From Parvularculaceae bacterium (GTDB lineage: Bacteria; Pseudomonadota; Alphaproteobacteria; Caulobacterales; Parvularculaceae): 35,427 nt of DNA. Positions within the stretch are counted from its first letter, which is position 1. The number at the start of each line of letters is the position of its first letter. A model generated the notes under the pieces. The model made no database searches, was not told the DNA's origin, and saw nothing but the letters and a program-made list of their open reading frames with translations. The position numbers and the translations under genes are program-made. The stretch is from positions 1 through 35,427 of the forward strand of contig JAJFFU010000050.1 in NCBI GenBank assembly GCA_021776465.1, written 5' to 3'. Shown piece by piece: positions 1 to 6,610 of this stretch.

Positions 1-98
1 ACGGTTACGGTTACGGTAACGGTAACGGTGAGGGTTCAAGTAACGGTTCCGGGCACGGTTCGGGTGACGGTGACGGTAACGGTAACGGTTCGGGTGAC
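1..98 (+). repeat. Degenerate hexamer repeat (GGTNNC), copy 1
   Basis: About 16 uninterrupted hexamers of the form GGTNNC run from the window edge. The last two positions vary mostly among TAC, AAC, GAC and TCN, so the DNA repeat and the (Gly-X)n protein repeat are the same thing. The array is truncated by the edge and is a plausible place for an assembly break. Confidence 0.85.
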
Positions 99-104
99 TG
101 TTAA
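1..104 (+). CDS. 3' end of a (Gly-X)n repeat protein gene, cut by the window edge
   Basis: The frame with codons starting at position 3 is open from the edge to TAA at 102-104. It reads Gly alternating with Tyr, Asn, Ser, Asp, Glu or His and ends in Asp-Cys. It is a paralogue of the gene at 443-697: both have the GGT-NNC hexamer pattern, and both stop codons are followed by a nearly identical stretch (TTAATYTTAAATAAAAAA). The N-terminus lies outside the window. The function is unknown. A low-complexity, acidic and aromatic Gly-rich chain would be largely disordered. The next gene begins 25 bases downstream on the same strand. Confidence 0.7.
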   Translation, partial: GYGYGNGNGEGSSNGSGHGSGDGDGNGNGSGDC

Positions 105-129
105 TCTTAAATAAAAAAGGAAAAACACA

Positions 130-453
130 ATGAAATATTATGAAGACACAATTAATTCAACATCAAATAACCCATATATCGGTATGCGTGTATTAGTTAG
201 AACATTTAGTGCGGGTGTTCATATTGGAACCCTGGTAAGTGCAAATGGTGGAGAGTGTGAGTTAAAAGATGCGCTTAGATTATGGAAATGGGAAGATGGC
301 GGCTTGTCACTTTCTGCAATTGCGACAAATGGCGTGGTAAAAGCACGCTTGAATAAAACACCTAAAATCTATTTAACAAATGCAATCGAATATATTCCCA
401 TTACTTCAAAATCCGATGAATCCTTCGCAAAATGGATTGAAGATGATGAATAA
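130..453 (+). CDS. DUF6948-type phage protein
   Basis: This 107-residue protein has a core that matches my recollection of the DUF6948 family of small phage proteins: a VLVRTFSAGVHIGTLV start (about residues 21-36), an ALRLWKWEDGGLSLSAIA middle (48-65), and a NAIEYIPIT strand near the C-terminus. No biochemical function is known to me. An AAGGA ribosome site lies about 9 bases before the ATG. The gene sits between two (Gly-X)n repeat genes, and its stop overlaps the start of the second (ATG at 443), so the two are probably translated together. Family assignment is from pattern recognition only. Confidence 0.75.
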   Translation: MKYYEDTINSTSNNPYIGMRVLVRTFSAGVHIGTLVSANGGECELKDALRLWKWEDGGLSLSAIATNGVVKARLNKTPKIYLTNAIEYIPITSKSDESFAKWIEDDE

Positions 454-697
454 CCATCATATCAACGAAATTGTAATAAGAAGTTACAGTTCGGGTAACG
501 GTGACGGTGACGGTTCCGGTTACAGTGACGGTGATGGTGACGGTTACGGTTCAGGTGACGGTTACGGTTACGGTTACGGTTACGGTTCGGGTTACGGTTT
601 CGGTGACGGTTCCAGTTACGGTTACGGTTACGGTTCTGGTTCCGGTGACGGTGACGGTTCCGGTGACGGTTACGGTGCGGGTTACGGTGACTCTTAA
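443..697 (+). CDS. (Gly-X)n repeat protein
   Basis: The start is ATG 443 (or 446), inside the last codons of the DUF6948 gene, giving about 84 residues. The first 16 residues are ordinary sequence rich in Asn, His and Ile. From about residue 17 to the end Gly alternates with Asp, Tyr, Ser, Asn or Phe, with no Lys or Arg in the repeat. An in-frame ATG at 380 is possible but would lie inside the upstream gene. There is no signal peptide, membrane segment or recognisable domain. The repeat is acidic and aromatic. The function is unknown; a flexible or phase-separating role is conceivable but unsupported. Confidence 0.7.
   Translation: MMNNHHINEIVIRSYSSGNGDGDGSGYSDGDGDGYGSGDGYGYGYGYGSGYGFGDGSSYGYGYGSGSGDGDGSGDGYGAGYGDS
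490..694 (+). repeat. Degenerate hexamer repeat (GGTNNC), copy 2
   Basis: Around 34 hexamers of GGTNNC run without a break through the coding part of the (Gly-X)n gene. Because the unit is 6 bases, several other frames on both strands also stay open here, giving Thr-Val and Arg-Asn repeats. I treat those as shadows. Internal units such as GGTTAC repeat exactly several times in a row (about 557-587), so slippage or recombination could change array length. Confidence 0.9.
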
Positions 698-703
698 TTT
701 TAA

Positions 704-733
704 ATAAAAAAACCCCGAGGAGGACACTCGGGG
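704..733 (-). terminator. Leftward intrinsic terminator inside the early region
   Basis: A perfect 7-bp stem (CCCCGAG at 713-719, CTCGGGG at 727-733) has a 7-base loop. On the minus strand the stem is followed by a run of seven T then ATTT, a textbook intrinsic terminator. On the plus strand no T run follows. Since no minus-strand gene lies just to the right, it may stop antisense transcripts before the repeat genes. The hairpin resembles the one at 4157-4192, including GAGGAC in the loop region. Confidence 0.75.
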
Positions 734-765
734 CCAATCGACACTATTAACTAAGGGATACGTAT

Positions 766-969
766 ATGAAAAATACACTTACAACTTTATCACAAGATTA
801 TGACGAATACATCCATTTTGTAGATGATACAAACACGATGAACTACCCAACTTCTGTGCATTGCATGTTTTGTGGTGGCAATCACGAAGGCTCATGGTGT
901 ATGGCAATTGATGATATGCCAACGTTAGCACAAGATGCACTATCTATGGAGAACTGGGACCAATGCTAA
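766..969 (+). CDS. Small zinc-knuckle-like protein, unknown function
   Basis: This 67-residue acidic protein carries Cys-X2-Cys-X3-His-X4-Cys at residues 33-45 (CMFCGGNHEGSWC). That is close to, but one residue shorter than, the CCHC zinc-knuckle spacing. Metal binding is inferred. An AAGG ribosome site lies in a leader (ATTAACTAAGGGA, about 746-758) that is repeated before the gene at 34886. The last codons overlap the start of the exonuclease gene, so it is probably the first gene of the recombination operon. Confidence 0.65.
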   Translation: MKNTLTTLSQDYDEYIHFVDDTNTMNYPTSVHCMFCGGNHEGSWCMAIDDMPTLAQDALSMENWDQC

Positions 970-1802
970 CAGATGAACAACATACAGCGCGCTCACAAGG
1001 GGTGGGCGCGTCTGAAGTATCAGCTCTATGGGGCATACATCCTTACATGACTGCGTATCAATTATGGGCGGTCAAAACGGGTCAAATTGAGAAACCTGAT
1101 CTATCTGACAATGAGTTTGTCTGGTGGGGTCATGCAATGGAAGAACCAATCGCACAATGGTATATGAAAGAAACTGGGAAAGAACTCATTGTTCCACATG
1201 GAACGTACTTTTGTAAAAAAGAGCCACGTTTACTATGCCATCCTGATCGCGTAGTTCTTGGACAGCCAAGGTTAGTTGAGATAAAAACTGCTCAATATAA
1301 TCCTGATAAATGGGGTGCAGAATCTAGTGACGAGGCACCGTATGAATATATATTGCAATGCCAAGCACAGATGGCATGCGCACCAGCGGCAACTGCCGTA
1401 GATTTAGTAGTCATGTTTAGAAATGTATTTAAGTGCCAGATTTATACGATCAAACGTGATGATGCGCTTATTAAAACAATCATTGATAAAGTTCGTGACT
1501 TCTGGGAGGTGAATGTAGAAGGAAAAATCGCTCCTGAATTGCAAAACATGGACGATGTAAAAATGTATTATCCGTCAAATACAAAAGATGATTGCATCGA
1601 GGCTGATCAAACTATTTTATCTTCACTAGAAGTTTTAGAAGAAGCTAAAAAGTTAGAAAAAGATTTGAAGCAAACAAAGGCAACTCATCAGAAAATCATC
1701 TGTGAAAAAATTGGACAGCATAGTGGTGTAAAACATGAAGATTACATTCTAGCTACTTGGAAAGCCGATAAAAATGGTAAACGAACTTTGAGGATTAAGT
1801 GA
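963..1802 (+). CDS. YqaJ-type viral recombinase / exonuclease
   Basis: This 279-residue protein has the fold signature of lambda-Exo/YqaJ 5'-3' exonucleases of the PD-(D/E)XK superfamily. Seen: GVGASEVSALWG (14-25), WWGHAMEEPIAQWY (54-67), HPDRV with the expected catalytic Asp95, VEIKT with Glu106 and Lys108, and the QxQ motif at 132-134. It should resect double-stranded ends to expose a 3' strand for the RecT/Bet protein encoded two genes downstream. The start ATG overlaps the stop of the upstream gene (ATGCTAA), and the stop TGA overlaps the next start. An operon-internal pairing of exonuclease and annealing protein is the standard phage recombination module. Confidence 0.93.
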   Translation: MLTDEQHTARSQGVGASEVSALWGIHPYMTAYQLWAVKTGQIEKPDLSDNEFVWWGHAMEEPIAQWYMKETGKELIVPHGTYFCKKEPRLLCHPDRVVLGQPRLVEIKTAQYNPDKWGAESSDEAPYEYILQCQAQMACAPAATAVDLVVMFRNVFKCQIYTIKRDDALIKTIIDKVRDFWEVNVEGKIAPELQNMDDVKMYYPSNTKDDCIEADQTILSSLEVLEEAKKLEKDLKQTKATHQKIICEKIGQHSGVKHEDYILATWKADKNGKRTLRIK

Positions 1803-2224
1803 TGGATAGGTTTAAGTTTCGCGCATGGGACAAACATAACGAATGTTGGGTTAAAGATTTAATGATGGATGATGAAGGTAAGTTTTGTGAATGGCTAGGA
1901 AGTGAAGGAGGTTATGAAAATGAAAATGAGTTTGATTTAAGGGTGAGTTATCAATTTTCAGATAATTATGTAATCCAACAATGCACGGGTCTCAAGGACA
2001 AAAATGGTGAGTTGATATTTGAGGGTGATATTGTCGGCGCACCTAACTACATTAAAACGGAAACTATAACGATAGAAATAAAATGGGATGAAATTATTCC
2101 ATGTTGTTGTGGAGGGGAAGGCGTGGGATTTGATTTCGAACTAATTTATAGACAAAAAGATAAATGGGAAATTATCGGAAACATCTTCGAAAACCCAGAA
2201 TTATTGGAGCAAGTAAATGAATGA
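1802..2224 (+). CDS. YopX family protein, copy 1
   Basis: The 140-residue YopX-family protein has the N-terminal RFKFRAWDK, the central YVIQQCTGLKDKNG and IFEGDI, and the C-terminal WEIIGNIFENPELL. YopX proteins are common in phages, and I know of no assigned biochemical role. The ATG at 1802 forms a TGATG overlap with the exonuclease stop; a GTG at 1799 is an alternative. A paralogue lies on the opposite strand at 28084-28494. The 3' end overlaps the start of the RecT/Bet gene. Confidence 0.88.
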   Translation: MDRFKFRAWDKHNECWVKDLMMDDEGKFCEWLGSEGGYENENEFDLRVSYQFSDNYVIQQCTGLKDKNGELIFEGDIVGAPNYIKTETITIEIKWDEIIPCCCGGEGVGFDFELIYRQKDKWEIIGNIFENPELLEQVNE

Positions 2225-3068
2225 ATTACAAATGACAGAAAAAAATGGTACGTGGGTATGGAATGACCAAAAACAATTAGAAATAATTAAAAACATGTAC
2301 GCACCTACGGCCAATGATGGAGAGTTTAATACTTTTATACAAATTGGTAAGGCTACGGGTTTAAATCCCTTCCTGCGTGAAATATGGCTCGTTAAATACG
2401 GTTCTAATCCTGCTCAAATATTTATTGGGCGTGACGGTTACCGTAAGTCAATTGGTGGAAATGCAAATTACTTGTCACATGTTGTCGATGCAGTCTATGA
2501 AAATGATGAGTTTTGGGTTGATAATCAAACAGGCTCCGTTAATCACAAATACAATTTAAAAGATAGAGGTAAAATCATGGGTGCTTATTGTTGTGTTTAT
2601 ATGAAAACAGCGCCTCGTCCCTTTTATGTATTTGTTGATTTTAAAGAATACAACCTAGGTCAGAGTTTATGGAAGACTAAGCCTGCCACCATGATTAAAA
2701 AGGTAGCTGAATGTCAAGCAATTCGCATGGCAATCCCCGCGGAAACTAACGGTACATATGGCCCAGAAGAAATGGAAAAACCAGCGCTTAATACTTCAGT
2801 TCATAATGACAAACTTGGTGTTAAAGCTGTGAAAGAGAAGATAAAAAGACTAGAAGATGGAGTTATTATTGATAAACCTGCCAGAAACACGGATCAAGAA
2901 GATATTTTGACTGAAATAGAAAATGCGAAAACTACTGAAGACTTAGAGTTAATTGGGAAAAAAATAAAAGATTTAGAAATACATAGTGAAATACGCGCCT
3001 TCTTCGCCATAGCATACAAAGCAAAACTAAACAAACTGAGAGAGGAAAATGAAACCAAGGAAGAGTAA
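2217..3068 (+). CDS. bet: RecT/Bet-type single-strand annealing protein
   Basis: This 283-residue protein matches the RecT/Red-beta family: TFIQIGKATGLNPFLREIW (about 39-57), IFIGRDGYRK (about 68-77), a Trp-Lys-Pro region and MIKKVAECQAIRMAIP (about 160-175). The C-terminal third is charged and helical. It should bind single-stranded DNA made by the neighbouring YqaJ-type nuclease and promote annealing and strand invasion. GGAG lies about 9 bases before ATG 2217, which overlaps the YopX stop. The stop lies inside the next small gene. The symbol follows the phage Bet naming; recT would be equally apt. Confidence 0.92.
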   Translation: MNELQMTEKNGTWVWNDQKQLEIIKNMYAPTANDGEFNTFIQIGKATGLNPFLREIWLVKYGSNPAQIFIGRDGYRKSIGGNANYLSHVVDAVYENDEFWVDNQTGSVNHKYNLKDRGKIMGAYCCVYMKTAPRPFYVFVDFKEYNLGQSLWKTKPATMIKKVAECQAIRMAIPAETNGTYGPEEMEKPALNTSVHNDKLGVKAVKEKIKRLEDGVIIDKPARNTDQEDILTEIENAKTTEDLELIGKKIKDLEIHSEIRAFFAIAYKAKLNKLREENETKEE

Positions 3069-3201
3069 ATACACATGTTCAAACTGTGAGCAAAACACCG
3101 AGCAAATGGCAAACCCAGTTTGGTCGGCTAAAGAGAAATCATATTTTTGCAACTTGGAATGCTTTGTAGAACATAAACAAAATAAGGAGGAAGACAACTA
3201 A
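3049..3201 (+). CDS. Small zinc-finger protein (50 aa)
   Basis: ATG 3049, with GAGAGGAAA just before it, opens a 50-residue frame overlapping the end of the RecT/Bet gene. It contains Cys-X2-Cys (CSNC, residues 10-13) and Cys-X3-Cys (CNLEC, 34-38). The second half resembles the FC..C pattern of TRASH/MYM-like fingers. Zinc binding is inferred; the target is unknown. The end carries a strong ribosome site (AAGGAGGAAG) that serves the next gene, whose ATG directly follows the TAA. Confidence 0.6.
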   Translation: MKPRKSKYTCSNCEQNTEQMANPVWSAKEKSYFCNLECFVEHKQNKEEDN

Positions 3202-3411
3202 ATGCTATGGATAGCGGCAATATTAATATTTTGGGGCTTAATGCTTTTTAATAACGAAAACAAAACTAAACCTAAAACAAACCAGGAGAAAAGAAGTGTC
3301 CAACCAACCACCAAACGAAAGACAAGAAAACGCACAAGACCCAGAAGCGCCAAAACAAATAACCCCCGAGGAAGCAGCGCAATTGACAGACCTGTGCAGC
3401 AAACAGGCTGA
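3202..3411 (+). CDS. Small membrane-anchored basic protein, overlapping the next gene
   Basis: This frame starts right after the previous stop, 8 bases from a near-perfect SD (AAGGAGGAAG, 3184-3193). Residues 1-16 are hydrophobic (MLWIAAILIFWGLMLF), a probable single membrane helix. The remaining 53 residues are Lys/Arg/Thr-rich. The last 116 bases overlap a different frame that starts at GTG 3296 and looks like a better protein. The strong SD argues that the N-terminal part is translated; the tail may be constrained mainly by the overlapping gene. Function unknown. Confidence 0.5.
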   Translation: MLWIAAILIFWGLMLFNNENKTKPKTNQEKRSVQPTTKRKTRKRTRPRSAKTNNPRGSSAIDRPVQQTG

Positions 3412-3643
3412 TCAGTTTCTTCAACATATCAGGCCATTTTTTGCAACACGAGAAGAAGAATTTGGCACGCAGTGGGCAATAGAAAACTATATTCGCATGG
3501 CATTACTTCCCGGCATCTATGTGATGAGACAATCTCTTTCGGATGAGGCAATCAAAGAAATGATGCCATTATTAGAGAAAATGATAATGAGTTTTGAAAT
3601 TGTAATTGATGAAGAAAAAAAGGAAGAAAATAATGAAGTTTGA
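3296..3643 (+). CDS. Hypothetical protein in the recombination operon (115 aa)
   Basis: GTG is the start, with AGGAG at 3283-3287 at good spacing. The first 30 residues are polar and Pro/Gln/Glu-rich; the rest looks helical, with a Gln/Phe/Arg-rich middle and an acidic Lys/Glu tail. I do not recognise a family. It overlaps the membrane ORF upstream by 116 bases and the SSB-like gene downstream by 11, so it belongs to the same transcription unit. A recombination or replication accessory role is only inferred from position. Confidence 0.7.
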   Translation: MSNQPPNERQENAQDPEAPKQITPEEAAQLTDLCSKQADQFLQHIRPFFATREEEFGTQWAIENYIRMALLPGIYVMRQSLSDEAIKEMMPLLEKMIMSFEIVIDEEKKEENNEV

Positions 3644-4094
3644 TAATACGGAAAAACCTTCTCCAACATATGCAGTATTTGATGAGGGCGTATATGAATT
3701 TTTAGTTTTAGATGCACAAGAACAAATTTCTAAAACTGGAAATGACATGATGAAATTAAAATTAGAATTTAAGAACGCTAATAATGAAATTTCTACTGTC
3801 TTTGATTATTTGGTCGCACCTTATCCTAAAAAGATAGCTGCATTTTCTCAGACTACAAATTTATTAGATAAATATGAGGCTGGAGAATTAACACCGACAG
3901 ATTGCATGAATAAAAAAGGTTATGCGTTACTTGAAATTCAAGAATATGAATATGAAAAATTCAATATTGAAACGCAAGAAATGGAGAAATTAAAAGGTAA
4001 GAATAATAAAGTTAAATTCTATAAACCTGCTCCAGAAAAAAAGGAAGAAGTTCAGGCCAGGGATGAATTAATTGATGATGACGTCCCATTTTGA
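3633..4094 (+). CDS. Single-stranded DNA-binding-like protein (DUF669 type)
   Basis: This 153-residue protein starts at ATG 3633 with AGGAAG before it; a longer in-frame start at 3606 would add only a Lys-rich run out of the previous gene. The body has beta-rich features (GVYEFLVLDAQEQISKTGND, then MMKLKLEF) like DUF669 and OB-fold phage proteins. The last residues, DELIDDDVPF, copy the acidic SSB tail that recruits partner proteins through its terminal Phe. It most likely coats single-stranded DNA made by the nuclease and helicase of this phage. It is the last sizeable gene of the recombination operon. Confidence 0.78.
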   Translation: MKFDNTEKPSPTYAVFDEGVYEFLVLDAQEQISKTGNDMMKLKLEFKNANNEISTVFDYLVAPYPKKIAAFSQTTNLLDKYEAGELTPTDCMNKKGYALLEIQEYEYEKFNIETQEMEKLKGKNNKVKFYKPAPEKKEEVQARDELIDDDVPF

Positions 4095-4101
4095 GGTAAC
4101 C

Positions 4102-4155
4102 ATGGTTGTTTTTTTATTAGTATTAATAGTTATAATTTTGCTGGGTAGCAAATAA
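4102..4155 (+). CDS. 17-residue hydrophobic microprotein
   Basis: ATG 4102 follows a GAGGTAA ribosome site (4093-4099) by a few bases. The frame encodes MVVFLLVLIVIILLGSK, a single hydrophobic helix with a Lys at the end. It sits between the SSB-like gene and the convergent terminator. Such a peptide would insert in the membrane if made. It could also be a chance frame in T-rich DNA; the SD makes translation plausible. Confidence 0.4.
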   Translation: MVVFLLVLIVIILLGSK

Positions 4156-4156
4156 T

Positions 4157-4192
4157 AAAAAACCCCTCCGAGGACGCACATTCGGAGGGGTT
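4157..4192 (-). terminator. Strong terminator at the convergent junction
   Basis: A 9-bp perfect stem (4163-4171 with 4182-4190) has a 10-base loop. Reading leftward it is followed by TTTTTTATT, so it ends the morphogenesis transcript. Reading rightward only TT follows, although A/T pairing extends the stem, so weak bidirectional action on the recombination operon is possible. It separates the plus-strand operon from the minus-strand structural genes. Confidence 0.9.
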
Positions 4193-4198
4193 AAACTG

Positions 4199-4501
4199 TT
4201 ACTTCTTTTTATGCTCTCTACGCAATTTCTTATTGGCTTTTTCACCACCTAAAATTTCATCACGTTTCTTTTTGCTTTTGCCTTTTAGCGCACGACGCTG
4301 AGCAGGGCTACGATCCATAGCTTTTTTCATGCCACGAGATTCATCTTTGCGGTCTTTTTCATCTTGTTTTTTGCGATGATCATCAGCTTTATCCATTAAC
4401 TTGCAAGCTTTCTCATGATGCTTAAGGAATTCTCGATGCAGTTTATCAGCCTTTTTCAAAACCTCATCGACTTTTTTACGAGCTTCTCTTTCTTTAGACA
4501 T
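4199..4501 (-). CDS. Lys-rich coiled-coil hypothetical protein
   Basis: This 100-residue, very basic protein is almost entirely Lys, Arg, Glu, Asp and Ala, with a heptad-like first half (residues 1-60) and a basic tail ending in HKKK. I recognise no domain. It is the last gene of the leftward structural operon, directly before the terminator. Its charge would suit nucleic-acid contact or a packaged internal protein, but that is a guess. Confidence 0.75.
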   Translation of the reverse strand: MSKEREARKKVDEVLKKADKLHREFLKHHEKACKLMDKADDHRKKQDEKDRKDESRGMKKAMDRSPAQRRALKGKSKKKRDEILGGEKANKKLRREHKKK

Positions 4502-4536
4502 TTCAATTTTCCTATTATTAACGTTAATAATTGGTT

Positions 4537-4791
4537 CTAAGAACCATAACCTTCATCGCCGCGTTTGGCAGAATCTGGAACCTGTTTTAATTCTAAGTTG
4601 GCAGGAGGCGTATATTGCGATACACCATCATAAACAATAACTTCACAAATTGTACCAGCTGGTTTATTGACGGTTTGAATATCCGGAGTGTAGTGGGTAT
4701 ATGTACCGCCTTCGCCATCATCTTTTTCTGATGAAATCCAACTTTCAATAAGCATATCCTTAGATTCTGTTGTAACTAATGCCCATTTCAT
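4537..4791 (-). CDS. Hypothetical protein next to the fibre genes (84 aa)
   Basis: The 84 residues begin MKWALVTTESKDMLIESWIS and end in an acidic Gly/Tyr-containing tail. No family is recognised. It follows the Gly-rich fibre gene by 9 bases on the same strand and lies in the late operon. A minor tail or chaperone role is possible from position only. Confidence 0.7.
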   Translation of the reverse strand: MKWALVTTESKDMLIESWISSEKDDGEGGTYTHYTPDIQTVNKPAGTICEVIVYDGVSQYTPPANLELKQVPDSAKRGDEGYGS

Positions 4792-4800
4792 AAATTACCC

Positions 4801-5835
4801 CTATTGACTTAAAAATTCGGTAACCACAATATAGCCCGCGCCGCCCGCAACACCTGCTAGATTTCCAGCCGAAGTAGAAGTAGATAAGCCAGATGCGCCT
4901 TGACCAGAATTTGCCTCACCTGCAACACCCGTAGTTGCAGAAGAAGATGCAACAGTATTTGGAGCTGCTAAATAGGTTCCACCACCTTGAGAGGTGCAAA
5001 ACTCACCAGAATTACTGGTCTTCATTCCCGGAAGAGCATCACCACCTTTTCTAGTAATTTGTCCGGTCCCCACTGTGCCACCTGCGCCACCTGCGGCTCC
5101 CACACGAGCAGTACCACTTGTCGCCGATCCTGCTGCTCCTCCTTGACCACCGTTAGCTGTTACTAACAAGCCAAAACTGGAAGCACCGCCAGCAGAGCCA
5201 GGATTAGCCCCAGCAGCACCACCCGCTCCTACTGCACCAATTGTGACAGTTTGACTAGCACCAATAGTAGCTCCAGTTAATAAGCTTCTAGCATAGGCAC
5301 CACCACCGCCTCCTCCGGATTGCGAAGATTGGGAGCCACCCGTAGTAGGCGTCCCACCAGAACCACCGCCTGCACCAATCACTTCTACAATTGCGTACTC
5401 TAGGCCAGCAGGTGCCGTGTAAACTCCACTGGTGGTAAATTCCTGTCTGGTTACTTGTACAATTGCATTATTGCTATTTGCGGATAATGTTCCCGTAACT
5501 GATAATGATGTACCGCTAGCAGCACCAATATTTGGTGTAACAAATGTGGGTGAGGTTGCAAAAACCGCAGCACCGGTACCTGTTTCATCAGTTAAAGCAG
5601 CAGCTAAATTAGCGCTTGAAGGAGTTCCTAAAAATGTAGCTACATTTGCCCCTAACCCACTCACACCAGTAGAAATAGGTAAACCTGTACAACTTGTTAA
5701 AGTTCCAGATGAGGGAGTTCCTAATGCAGGAGTAGTCAAACTAGCATTTGTAATAGTAGGGGATGTATCACCTACAAATTGCCCACTTCCTGTAGAACCG
5801 TTTAATTGAACATTCAGTGCATTAGCATTCGCCAT
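4801..5835 (-). CDS. Tail fibre protein with glycine-rich C-terminal domain
   Basis: 344 residues. The N-terminal half holds low-complexity Gly/Thr/Ser/Pro fibre repeats (ALGTPSSGTL, then LGTPSSANLAAAL), typical of trimeric phage fibres. The second half starts with FTTSGVYTAPAGLEYAIVEV, the usual opening of the phage glycine-rich domain, followed by runs such as GGGGGGAYA and GAAGGAGG. In known fibres such Gly-rich sandwiches form receptor-binding tips. It is one of several fibre-like genes in tandem and starts 9 bases after the stop of the next one upstream. Confidence 0.85.
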   Translation of the reverse strand: MANANALNVQLNGSTGSGQFVGDTSPTITNASLTTPALGTPSSGTLTSCTGLPISTGVSGLGANVATFLGTPSSANLAAALTDETGTGAAVFATSPTFVTPNIGAASGTSLSVTGTLSANSNNAIVQVTRQEFTTSGVYTAPAGLEYAIVEVIGAGGGSGGTPTTGGSQSSQSGGGGGGAYARSLLTGATIGASQTVTIGAVGAGGAAGANPGSAGGASSFGLLVTANGGQGGAAGSATSGTARVGAAGGAGGTVGTGQITRKGGDALPGMKTSNSGEFCTSQGGGTYLAAPNTVASSSATTGVAGEANSGQGASGLSTSTSAGNLAGVAGGAGYIVVTEFLSQ

Positions 5836-5844
5836 AATAATTTC

Positions 5845-6582
5845 CTATACCGTAGTTAATGGACCTTGTGGTGCGCCTAATGCAGTCCATGTAGTATTTG
5901 CAACCGTACAAATTAATGTAAGGGAATCATACTGATTTTGAGAAGACACAGAACCACCAATACCGACCGCAGTAGAATTTGCACCGATATGAATTTGTTG
6001 GGATGCTGCTTGTGAAATAGTCCAGCCACCTGCACCTTTACCAATGACCTCAAGTTTATCACCCAATACCGCAGTTGCTGGCAATGCCAGTGTTACTAGC
6101 GCTGCATTATTAGCGATATAACCATTGTTCGGTAGCATTGGTTGAGAGGTGCCAGTAACTTCAGTCCAAGGGAAAGCAATACCTGTGGCATTTACTGTAA
6201 TAGAGCCTGCCCCATTTACAACTGTGATACCAGAACCGGCAGTTAAAGTCGCTAGTTGTGGCACACCACCACTATTACCAACAATTAATTCACCATTGTT
6301 CATCGCCCCATAGGCAGGAATCCAAACCGCAGTTGACGATGTGCCAGTTGTTTTACACAACCAGAGCACGTCATTGGTCGTATCATTTAGCAATTGATTT
6401 TTAGTACCAGCAACAGATCCATTAGGATCACCCGCATTTTCTAAAACAACATTATCAGAAATTCTATTAGAAATTTGTTGCACGGTTTCCTGTACTGAAA
6501 CACCACCTTGAATTGCATATAAAATATCTGCGTTTGTGGCCGACGCAACCGTGGGTAATTCTGATACTTTTTCATTCGCCAT
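5845..6582 (-). CDS. Tail fibre-like structural protein
   Basis: This 245-residue protein opens with MANEKVSELPTVASATNADI and VQETVQQIS. That start (attachment-type N-terminus followed by short repeats) is frequent in phage fibre proteins. The middle carries SGSITVNA-like beta repeats, and the C-terminal part looks like a small beta domain with ALPATAVLGDKLEVIGKG. It lies between a tail-assembly-type gene and the Gly-rich fibre in the late operon. It could be a side fibre or a fibre adaptor. Confidence 0.75.
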   Translation of the reverse strand: MANEKVSELPTVASATNADILYAIQGGVSVQETVQQISNRISDNVVLENAGDPNGSVAGTKNQLLNDTTNDVLWLCKTTGTSSTAVWIPAYGAMNNGELIVGNSGGVPQLATLTAGSGITVVNGAGSITVNATGIAFPWTEVTGTSQPMLPNNGYIANNAALVTLALPATAVLGDKLEVIGKGAGGWTISQAASQQIHIGANSTAVGIGGSVSSQNQYDSLTLICTVANTTWTALGAPQGPLTTV

Positions 6583-6610
6583 AACTACATCCTTGTAGTG
6601 TTTTATTAAC

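Noticed and set aside
1-697. Repeat arrays as CRISPR
   Set aside because: The units are 6 bases, contiguous and coding, without spacers.
462-778. Long open frames in other phases and on the minus strand across the hexamer array (Thr-Val and Arg-Asn repeats)
   Set aside because: A 6-base repeat keeps several frames open automatically. They lack good ribosome sites and context; only the Gly-X frame continues a coupled start and a shared 3' end.
5432-5809. Plus-strand open frame opposite the Gly-rich fibre
   Set aside because: It is a shadow of a Gly/Ser/Thr-rich coding region with no ribosome site or neighbours on that strand. The same holds for similar frames opposite other fibre genes.
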